6,765 nucleotides of DNA from Mycobacterium sp. (GTDB lineage: Bacteria; Actinomycetota; Actinomycetes; Mycobacteriales; Mycobacteriaceae): the NCBI GenBank assembly GCA_025965815.1, contig JAOPWF010000047.1, positions 1-6,765 of the forward strand. The letters run 5' to 3'. Below are positions 1 through 4,967 of this stretch, piece after piece (the first letter of the stretch is position 1; each line of letters begins with the position of its first letter). The position numbers and the translations under genes are program-made. A model generated the notes under the pieces. The model saw only the letters and a list, made by a program, of their open reading frames with translations, was not told the origin of the DNA and searched no databases.

Positions 1-327
1 CCCATCCCAGCCGCCGACTACAACGGCCTCCAGGTTTGGGGCTCATACGCTGGCGCGCTGTTGATCCAGAGCAACTTTGTCCCGGTCGGTTACGTCGCGG
101 TCGTGGCGTCGGGCGGGCCGAACCCGGACCTCAAACCGGTGGCCGTCCGCGAGCGCAAGACCGTGGATTACCAAGGCTTGCGCCATATTCCGGGCCACTG
201 GAACGGCTACCCGCTGCAGGACAGCTTCTTTGCGCGCGGGTTCGGCGTCGGACAAGGCACCCTGGCGCTGCGGTTCGTTTGCAAAATAACAACCGGCTCC
301 TACAGCGCTCCGGTGATCCCGCGATGA
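1..327 (+). CDS. Phage major capsid-like protein, C-terminal part (5' end outside window)
   Basis: The frame is open from the first base, so only the last 108 residues are visible. The fragment reads like the C-terminal end of a tailed-phage capsid subunit. It begins with a GLQVWGSYAGALLI stretch, then a hydrophobic strand (VPVGYVAVVASGG), a short polar loop, and a Gly/aromatic-rich run (YQGLRHIPGHWNGYPLQDSF). It ends in a beta-like strand and IPR. From memory this resembles capsid proteins in actinobacterial prophages and phage-like elements, but I see no catalytic motif that would prove it. In the virion such a subunit would form the icosahedral shell. Its stop overlaps the next start (ATGA), as expected in a phage structural operon. 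A TTG at 61 could be read as a start, but the coding character clearly continues to the left edge. Alternatives are another virion protein or a decaying remnant; the visible part has no stop or frameshift. Confidence 0.55.
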   Translation, partial: PIPAADYNGLQVWGSYAGALLIQSNFVPVGYVAVVASGGPNPDLKPVAVRERKTVDYQGLRHIPGHWNGYPLQDSFFARGFGVGQGTLALRFVCKITTGSYSAPVIPR

Positions 328-599
328 CCGCGCCTGAGCCGTGGCGGGACCAGCCCGCGCCGTACGTACCGCCGCGCCGGGCGCCGCAGAACCCCAACCA
401 GCTTGCCCGTGACAAGCGCAACCAGGAGACCGAAATGGGCCACGGGGCAGGTCTGGTAGCGCCGCACGCGAACGGTCGCCCGCCGAGCGAGGGCGGGGTG
501 TACATGCCCAAGTGCCCGCCCGTCGATGCGTATGGCCGACAGCTGCCCCGGCGCCGGGGCGAAGCACGCGGGTATCCCGGCGAGATTGTGGCCGGGTAG
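324..599 (+). CDS. Small Pro/Arg-rich phage-linked protein, 91 aa, unknown function
   Basis: The ATG overlaps the stop of the capsid-like frame (ATGA at 324-327). There is no good Shine-Dalgarno sequence in front, so translation probably depends on ribosomes finishing the upstream gene. The 91-residue product is hydrophilic. It starts MTAPEPWRDQPAPYVPPRRAP, continues through a charged helix-like stretch (NQLARDKRNQETEMG), and ends in a Gly/Arg-rich part. There are no membrane segments and one cysteine. I recognise no domain. By position, just behind a capsid gene, it could be a head-associated, head-completion or decoration protein, but nothing in the sequence shows this. Upstream ATG/GTG codons in this frame would lie inside the capsid frame and are rejected. 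The reality of the gene rests mainly on the tight overlap and the amino-acid pattern. It could be an unexpressed frame in a decaying element. Confidence 0.5.
   Translation: MTAPEPWRDQPAPYVPPRRAPQNPNQLARDKRNQETEMGHGAGLVAPHANGRPPSEGGVYMPKCPPVDAYGRQLPRRRGEARGYPGEIVAG
545..560. repeat. 16-bp perfect palindrome inside the 91-aa ORF
   Basis: The sequence GCCCCGGCGCCGGGGC equals its own reverse complement over all 16 bases. It lies near the 3' end of the 91-aa frame. All bases are G or C, so part of this is expected by chance in such DNA. It may be a protein-binding site or only composition. Confidence 0.4.
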
Positions 600-625
600 C
601 GGTCGCCCGCGCCGACCCGGCGCAT

Positions 626-709
626 GTGGCTACGGCCACGCTAGGCCGCGCTACTGCGGCCCCGAGACGGCCCGGTGGTGGGTGCGGTCCTTCCAGAGCC
701 CACCACCGG
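626..709 (+). other. Cluster of three hairpins upstream of the 40-aa gene
   Basis: Three separate perfect inverted repeats follow each other in the 134-bp gap between the 91-aa ORF and the 40-aa gene. The first is GTGGC 626-630 with GCCAC 635-639 (4-nt loop). The second is GGCCGC 644-649 with GCGGCC 656-661 (6-nt loop). The third is CCGGTGGTGGG 672-682 with CCCACCACCGG 699-709: 11 uninterrupted pairs and a 16-nt loop. None is followed by a T run, so a classical terminator is not obvious. The third hairpin ends 24 bases before the ATG at 734 and 10 bases before the putative ribosome binding site. It could be a terminator for the phage genes, a leader structure controlling the small gene, or a DNA operator. 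Structure is seen directly; function is inferred. Confidence 0.5.
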
Positions 710-733
710 CTGCCCCACCGAGAGGAACCCACG

Positions 734-856
734 ATGCCGACCAAGAAGCATAAGACAGCCCGAGCAAAGTCCGCCACCAAGGCCCGGCGTGGGACCGGCA
801 AGGTCGGTCGCGCGGCGAAGAGCAGCGCCAGCCACAAGCGCAAGCGCGGCAAGTAG
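734..856 (+). CDS. 40-aa polycationic protein, unknown function
   Basis: This short frame starts with ATG and has a good ribosome binding site: AGAGGA at 721-726, seven bases ahead. Its 40 residues include ten Lys, six Arg and two His and no Asp or Glu, giving a net charge near +16. The rest is mostly Ala, Ser, Thr and Gly. It starts MPTKKHKTARAKSATKARR and ends SHKRKRGK. There are no hydrophobic segments, so it is not a membrane or secreted peptide. The make-up resembles the basic tails of histone-like and nucleoid proteins, or small ribosomal or RNA-binding peptides. The likely partner is nucleic acid, or another polyanion, in the cytoplasm. Hairpins at 672-709 and 864-885 flank it, so it may be a one-gene unit. 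It may belong to the phage-like element or to the host. I recognise no family. Confidence 0.5.
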   Translation: MPTKKHKTARAKSATKARRGTGKVGRAAKSSASHKRKRGK

Positions 857-863
857 CGGGTGC

Positions 864-885
864 ACCGGCGCGGCCGGTCGCCGGT
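864..885 (+). terminator. Terminator-like hairpin after the 40-aa gene
   Basis: ACCGGCG at 864-870 pairs perfectly with CGCCGGT at 879-885 around an 8-base loop. It begins 7 bases after the stop of the 40-aa gene. There is no T run. GC-rich hairpins without a U tract are common behind actinobacterial genes, and their efficiency varies. Confidence 0.4.
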
Positions 886-901
886 TGGCGCTATGGGCCC
901 G

Positions 902-957
902 CTGTACCTAATCTGTACCTGCGGCGCAACCGAACCGGAGCCGTACTGACGCCGTAC
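902..957. repeat. Phased GTAC direct repeats (two pairs, 11-bp period)
   Basis: CTGTACCT occurs at 902-909 and again at 913-920. CCGTAC occurs at 941-946 and again at 952-957. In both pairs the repeat distance is exactly 11 bp, about one turn of the helix, so bound proteins would lie on one face of the DNA. A further GTAC follows at 985-988. Such arrays are typical of binding sites for regulators, excisionases or integrase arm domains. Which of these applies, if any, is inference. Confidence 0.45.
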
Positions 958-1127
958 CGTAATCGTGTGCCAGACGCACTAAACGTACTGTTGCAGTTGG
1001 TTTTTCAGTTCGTCCGCGACCCTTCGACCAGCACATTCCCGAACCCCCGTTGGGATCCGCTAAGAATCGTCCAAACCAGCTACGCGGCTTCGCTGTCCGT
1101 CGCCCGCTCCACTAAGACCTTCTTCTC

Positions 1128-1133
1128 AGGAGG
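1128..1133 (+). promoter_or_regulatory. Ribosome binding site that sets the lipP start
   Basis: AGGAGG is a perfect match to the Shine-Dalgarno core. It lies four bases before an in-frame TTG at 1138. It is the only strong site in the region and argues for the TTG over the GTG at 967, which has no such site. The spacing is a little short. Confidence 0.6.
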
Positions 1134-1137
1134 ATCG

Positions 1138-2328
1138 TTGGTCGACCGTGAAGTCCCTATCAACGGTGTGTGCGCACCCGGCTTCGAGCGGGTGCGCGAC
1201 GCGTTCGAACAGAACTTCACCAAGCGCGGCGAGATCGGGGCCGCGGTCGCGGTCTGGGTGGACGGCGAACAGGCCGTCAGCCTCTGGGGCGGCTGGGCCG
1301 ACGCCGCCGGGGCCCGGCCCTGGCGGGAAGACACCCTGGCGAGCATTTTCTCCGGCTCCAAGGGGCTGACCAGCACATGCGTGCATCTGCTGGCCGACCG
1401 CGGCGAGATCGACCTGCACGCGCCGGTGGCGCGCTACTGGCCGGAATTCGGACAGGCCGGCAAGGAGGCGATCACCATCGCCTCGGTGCTTGGCCACCGC
1501 TCCGGCGTGATCGGCCCGCGCTTCCGGCTGACTCCCGCGGAGACGCTGGACTGGGACGGGGTCTGCGGGAAGATCGCCGCCGCCGAGCCGTGGTGGGAGC
1601 CCGGGACGGCCCAGGGCTATCACATGGTGACCTTCGGTTTCATCCTCGGCGAGGTCGTGCGCCGGGTGACCGGCCGCACCATCGGCCGATTTCTGCGGAC
1701 TGAGATCGCCGAGCCGCTGGGCATCGACGTGCACGTCGGCCTGCCCTCATCGGAGCACCACCGCTGCGCCGAGATGGTCAACAAGCCGAACATCCGCCAG
1801 GTACTCGCCGCCGGGGACGCACCGGGACAGCCGACCTCACTGACCGAACATCCGATGGCGGGGCTCTCGATCGCGATGGGCTTCGTGCCGGACGACGAGG
1901 TGGGGTCGGAGGCGATCGATGTGTGGCGCTCGGTGGAGTACCCCAGCACCAATGCACACGTCTCGGCTCTGGGCTTGGCGGGCTTCTACAACGCGATGGC
2001 GCTGGGCAAGGTGATCAGCCGCGACCACATGGAGTTGTGTCGGGTTTCGCAGGGCGGATTCGAGATGGACATGGTGCTCGGACCGCGGGTCGCCGACCAT
2101 GGCTGGGGGCTGGGATACATGCTCAACCAGCGCGGCATGGCGGGCCCGAATACCCGGATCTTCGGTCATGGCGGCTCCGGCGGCTCGTTCGCGTTCGTCG
2201 ACCTCGAGCACCGCATCGGCTACTCGTATGTGATGAACAACTTCGACGCGACCAAAGCAAACGCCGACCCGCGCAGCGTCGCACTCAGCGACGAGGTGTA
2301 CGCCGCGCTCGGCGTTGCCAAGGTCTGA
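1138..2328 (+). CDS. lipP: LipP-type esterase / class C beta-lactamase-fold serine hydrolase
   Basis: A 396-residue protein of the beta-lactamase/EstB (family VIII) esterase type, which hydrolyses short-chain esters through an acyl-serine intermediate. The S-x-x-K motif is FSGSKG, with Ser72 as nucleophile and Lys75. The second motif is the Tyr of GYHMVTFG (Tyr161), and the third is the FGHGGSGGSF block near His344-Gly346, in place of KTG. There is no signal peptide or membrane segment, so it is probably cytoplasmic. The N-terminus (VPINGVCAPGFERVRDAF) and the length fit mycobacterial LipP (Rv2463, about 394 aa as I recall). The start is a TTG at 1138 behind AGGAGG; a GTG at 967 would add 57 residues with no family character. 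The neighbour nei1-rpiB further right supports orthology. A hairpin follows the stop. The physiological substrate is unknown. Confidence 0.85.
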   Translation: MVDREVPINGVCAPGFERVRDAFEQNFTKRGEIGAAVAVWVDGEQAVSLWGGWADAAGARPWREDTLASIFSGSKGLTSTCVHLLADRGEIDLHAPVARYWPEFGQAGKEAITIASVLGHRSGVIGPRFRLTPAETLDWDGVCGKIAAAEPWWEPGTAQGYHMVTFGFILGEVVRRVTGRTIGRFLRTEIAEPLGIDVHVGLPSSEHHRCAEMVNKPNIRQVLAAGDAPGQPTSLTEHPMAGLSIAMGFVPDDEVGSEAIDVWRSVEYPSTNAHVSALGLAGFYNAMALGKVISRDHMELCRVSQGGFEMDMVLGPRVADHGWGLGYMLNQRGMAGPNTRIFGHGGSGGSFAFVDLEHRIGYSYVMNNFDATKANADPRSVALSDEVYAALGVAKV

Positions 2329-2334
2329 TTCTCG

Positions 2335-2350
2335 GCCGGGTTCACCCGGC
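2335..2350 (+). terminator. Hairpin after lipP
   Basis: GCCGGG 2335-2340 and CCCGGC 2345-2350 form a perfect 6-bp stem with a TTCA loop, starting 6 bases behind the lipP stop. There is no T run. It may end lipP transcription so that the next gene relies on its own promoter at 2362. It overlaps the place where a -35 element of that promoter would lie. Confidence 0.35.
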
Positions 2351-2361
2351 GCCCGCGCCGG

Positions 2362-2367
2362 TAGGCT
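2362..2367 (+). promoter_or_regulatory. Putative -10 box of a leaderless promoter
   Basis: TAGGCT fits the mycobacterial -10 pattern TAnnnT. Six bases separate it from the ATG at 2374, so transcription would begin at the A of the start codon. No Shine-Dalgarno sequence precedes this ATG, which fits a leaderless mRNA. No good -35 element is seen, which is common in mycobacteria. Confidence 0.5.
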
Positions 2368-2373
2368 GAGCGT

Positions 2374-3198
2374 ATGAATTCGGTGCTGTTGATCCTTATC
2401 GTCGTGGTCGTCGGCGCCATCGCCCTTGCCGTCTGGAGTTCGTCGCGGGCCTCCGGTAACCGGTCAGCGGCCACGCTCGCCGACGCCAAGGCCGATGCCC
2501 GCCGCGCCATCGAACGCCTCGGCGGCCAGGTGCTCAACCTGAGCGGCACCGACGAGGCATCCAAACAGGCGCTGGCCGACGCGTCCGAGCGGTTCACCGC
2601 GGCCTCGTCACAGATCGACCAGGCCACCACCGCCAAGCAGGCCGCGCTGGCCAAGGACAGCGCGATGGAAGGCCTCTACTACGTGCGCGCCGCCCGCACC
2701 GCCATGGGCATGGACCCGGGTCCCGAGCTGGAGGCGCTGGCCGGTCAACGGTCGGCGGGCACGGTCACCGAGGACCGCCGGGTGCAACTCGACGGCCGCT
2801 CGATCGAGGCCTCCCCCGCCCCGTCGGAAAGCACGCCGAACTACTACCCCGGCGGCCGCGTCGCCGGCCGGCCGGTACCCGCGGGCTGGTACTCGGAGCC
2901 GTGGTGGAAACCCGCGCTGGTCGCCGGAGCCTGGGGATTGGGTTCGGTGCTGCTGTTCGATGCGTTGTTCTCCGGCATGCACGGCGTGGGCTACACCGCC
3001 TCCGGCTTTGAGAACGGCTACGGCGACGGCTACGACGCCGGATTCCAGGACGCCAGTGGCGGCGACGGTGGCGGTGGCGGCGACGGTGGTGGCTGGGACG
3101 GCGGCGGCGACGGTGGTGGCGGCTGGGGTGGCGATGGCGGCGGCTGGGGCGGCGACGGCGGCGGCCTGGGCGATATGGGCGGCTTCGGGGATTTCTAG
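2374..3198 (+). CDS. Membrane-anchored DUF1542-like protein with Gly-rich C-terminus
   Basis: A 274-residue protein in four parts. Residues 3-21 are one hydrophobic helix (signal anchor, no lipobox). Residues 30-115 are Ala-rich and polar with helical periodicity (ADAKADARRAIERLGG and onward), probably a helical bundle or coiled coil. Residues 116-175 are a Pro/Ser/Gly-rich linker. A second weakly hydrophobic segment follows at about 178-201 (ALVAGAWGLGSVLLFDALF). From 228 on the chain is mostly Gly with Asp and Trp, ending DMGGFGDF. From memory, mycobacterial proteins like this are annotated as DUF1542; I could not test this. It sits in the membrane, but the role is unknown. The gene is 45 bp behind lipP, with a hairpin and its own -10 box between, so it is probably not in one operon with it. 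It converges on the antiporter gene with 18 bp between stops. Confidence 0.8.
   Translation: MNSVLLILIVVVVGAIALAVWSSSRASGNRSAATLADAKADARRAIERLGGQVLNLSGTDEASKQALADASERFTAASSQIDQATTAKQAALAKDSAMEGLYYVRAARTAMGMDPGPELEALAGQRSAGTVTEDRRVQLDGRSIEASPAPSESTPNYYPGGRVAGRPVPAGWYSEPWWKPALVAGAWGLGSVLLFDALFSGMHGVGYTASGFENGYGDGYDAGFQDASGGDGGGGGDGGGWDGGGDGGGGWGGDGGGWGGDGGGLGDMGGFGDF
3058..3189 (+). repeat. Degenerate Gly-codon repeat (Gly/Asp/Trp tail)
   Basis: This stretch repeats GGCGACGGTGG- and GGCTGGG-like units and encodes a tail of GGDGGG and GGWGG blocks, about residues 229-272. The units are imperfect and mix GGC with GGT codons. Such repeats tend to vary in number between strains. Confidence 0.6.
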
Positions 3199-3220
3199 TC
3201 CGACGTCAAGGTCCGGCTAG
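3195..3220. terminator. Imperfect palindrome spanning both convergent stop codons
   Basis: CTAG at 3195-3198 and CTAG at 3217-3220, with inner CCG 3200-3202 and CGG 3214-3216, can fold with one bulged base and an 11-base loop. The two TAG stop codons of the DUF1542-like gene (+) and the antiporter gene (-) lie in the two arms. It could serve as a weak two-way terminator. The stem is short, so confidence is low. Confidence 0.25.
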
Positions 3221-4902
3221 AAGCGGCTCTCCAGGCGCGCGGTGACGCCCGCCTCCTGCAGGTCGAGGCGTTCGAGCATCGCCCGCACCGCCTCATCGTC
3301 GATCTTGCCCGCATCCCGCTCCGCGATCAGCGCAGCCCGCTGCGCGGACAGCACCTGCCGGTAAAGCGCCGAGAATATCTCGGCCCGCGGCGTGTGCGCT
3401 TCCGGGTCGGGCATCTCGTCGGCGTCCTGCGAATGCCGGGCGATGGTGTTCCTGATGTCGGCGAGCGTCGCCCGGTCCAGCTCGGGTGGCGCCTCGGCCT
3501 CGAAGCGCTCCAGCACCTCGTCGGCCGCCTCGTGCACGACCTGCTCGGCCTTCGTCGTCTCGACGCTGTCGTAGGCGCGGTCCTCGTCGAAGGACAGCCG
3601 CAGCCGGCGGATCAGCACCGGCAGCGTCCAGCCCTGCAACAGCAGAGTGCCGACGCTGACCACGAACGCGATCGCCTGGATCGTCGCGCGTTCCGGGAAC
3701 GGCTCACCGTCAACGGTCGTCATCGGGATACCCGACGCGGCCGCCAAGGTCACCACGCCACGCATGCCCGTCCAGGACACCACGACGTTCTCCTGCCAGG
3801 TCAGCGCGCGGCGGTCGACCAGGGCTCGCCACCTGCCCGGCGGCCTGGTTCGCCTCTTGGTGCCCAGTGCGCCTCGACCGCCGGCCGCCGGGATCGGGAC
3901 GCTGAGCTTGGATTCGACGTGGCGGGACAGCACGCCGCGGCTGAACATCAGGAACACGCAGAGCGGACGGATCACCAGCACTACCGCCAGCACCACCGCG
4001 GACGCCAGTCCGACGTCGACGAGCGACTCGTGCGCCGCGCGCAGGTCCTCCAAAACGAAGCGCAACTGCAGGCCGATATAGGCGAACACGAACGCCTCGA
4101 GCATCACGTCGACCGAGTTCCATACGTACCGTTCCTGCAGCCGGGTCTGGTAGCCGGCGTCCAGTGAGCCGTGGCCGACCACGAAGCCGGCCACCACCAC
4201 CGCGAGCACGCCCGACGCGTGCAGGTGCTCGGCCGAGATGAAGGCCGCGAACGGCACCACCAGGCCCTGAATGGTCTCCAATCCGGGATTGTTCAGCCGC
4301 CGGCGGATCCACAGCGTGATGTAGCCGAGGACCGCGCCGACGATGGGGCCCAGCACGGCGCTGTAGGTGAACAGCAGCAGCGGGTTACCGATGAACGCGT
4401 GGCTGCCGGCGACCTGTGCCACCGCGATGCTGAACAGTGACAGCGCGGCCGCATCGTTGACCAGGCTCTCGCCGGTCAGGATGGCCATCACCTTCTTCGG
4501 CAACCCGAGCTTGCGCCCGACGGCGACGGCGGTCACCGCGTCCGGCGGCGCGACGACCGCACCCAGGATCAGCGCCGTGCCGAAGGTGAGCGACGGGATC
4601 AGCCAGGACGCGACACCGGCGACGGCGAAGGTGGTGATCACGACCAGCCCGACGCCGAGCCCGAGGATGGGGCGGATGTTGCGCAGGAAGGTCGGGAAGG
4701 AGAAATCCAGCGCGGCGGAGTACAGCAGCGGCGGCAACACCACCGACAGCAGCACCTCGGATTCCAGTTCGACACCGGGAAATCCCGGAGCGAACGAGGC
4801 GACGAACCCGACGACCACGATGACCAGGGCCGGTTCGAGACCGCGTCGGTGGGAGATGGCAGTGACCACGATGGCGCCGACGACAACGAGGATCAGTTCC
4901 AC
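3217..4902 (-). CDS. CPA1-family Na+/H+ antiporter (NhaP/YjcE-like)
   Basis: A 561-residue membrane protein with about twelve hydrophobic helices in residues 1-435 and a charged C-terminal cytoplasmic tail of about 125 residues. Family landmarks are the APPDAVTAVAVG block (residues 118-129), the TGESLVND motif (143-150) with the Asn149-Asp150 pair of electroneutral CPA1 exchangers, and SWTGMRGVVTLAAA (376-389) with the conserved Arg381. Such proteins swap cytoplasmic Na+ (or K+) for external H+, or the reverse, for pH and salt balance. It resembles M. tuberculosis Rv2287 (YjcE) in type. An Arg/Gly/Pro-rich loop sits at about 340-366. The start is a GTG at 4902 that places the first helix right at the N-terminus; no strong ribosome binding site or promoter is visible. 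It lies 65 bp after nei1 in the same direction and could be co-transcribed with it. Confidence 0.92.
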   Translation of the reverse strand: MELILVVVGAIVVTAISHRRGLEPALVIVVVGFVASFAPGFPGVELESEVLLSVVLPPLLYSAALDFSFPTFLRNIRPILGLGVGLVVITTFAVAGVASWLIPSLTFGTALILGAVVAPPDAVTAVAVGRKLGLPKKVMAILTGESLVNDAAALSLFSIAVAQVAGSHAFIGNPLLLFTYSAVLGPIVGAVLGYITLWIRRRLNNPGLETIQGLVVPFAAFISAEHLHASGVLAVVVAGFVVGHGSLDAGYQTRLQERYVWNSVDVMLEAFVFAYIGLQLRFVLEDLRAAHESLVDVGLASAVVLAVVLVIRPLCVFLMFSRGVLSRHVESKLSVPIPAAGGRGALGTKRRTRPPGRWRALVDRRALTWQENVVVSWTGMRGVVTLAAASGIPMTTVDGEPFPERATIQAIAFVVSVGTLLLQGWTLPVLIRRLRLSFDEDRAYDSVETTKAEQVVHEAADEVLERFEAEAPPELDRATLADIRNTIARHSQDADEMPDPEAHTPRAEIFSALYRQVLSAQRAALIAERDAGKIDDEAVRAMLERLDLQEAGVTARLESRF

Positions 4903-4952
4903 CCGCAGATTGTCCCGTCAAACGTCCGACACCGCGCCCGGACACTCACAAT

Positions 4953-4965
4953 CGGCCTACGGCCG
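4953..4965 (-). terminator. Small hairpin just after nei1
   Basis: CGGCC 4953-4957 and GGCCG 4961-4965 pair around a 3-base loop, 2 bases after the nei1 stop as read on the minus strand. It is short and has no T run. It may weakly separate nei1 from the antiporter gene, or mean nothing. Confidence 0.25.
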
Positions 4966-4967
4966 GC

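Larger units (their letters stand above)
857..1137. other. Stretch without a confident gene (phage-chromosome junction)
   Basis: No convincing coding frame lies here. The frame that leads into lipP is open from a GTG at 967, but its first 57 residues look unlike an esterase N-terminus and the better start is at 1138. The stretch holds the hairpin at 864-885, the GTAC repeats at 902-957, and the ribosome binding site of lipP. I see no tRNA gene or tRNA 3' end that would mark an attachment site, and no clear lipP promoter. Confidence 0.5.

Noticed and set aside
43..852. 269-codon open frame on the minus strand across the phage-like part
   Set aside because: It is antisense to three better-supported frames, has a biased Arg/Ala/Gly composition and no recognisable domain. 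Long empty frames are common in DNA this rich in GC.
902..957. CRISPR array
   Set aside because: The repeats are only 6-8 bp with spacers of a few bases, and no cas genes are nearby.
967..1137. Upstream extension of lipP from the GTG at 967
   Set aside because: No ribosome binding site, no family-like sequence, and a perfect AGGAGG lies before the TTG at 1138.
857..1137. tRNA gene or tRNA-derived attachment site
   Set aside because: I looked for a T-arm-like sequence and a 3' acceptor end on both strands and found none that folds convincingly.
3394..4167. 257-codon plus-strand frame opposite the antiporter gene
   Set aside because: It mirrors the antiporter codons, is rich in Arg/His/Gln/Asp, and lacks any domain. 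The minus-strand frame has clear transporter motifs.
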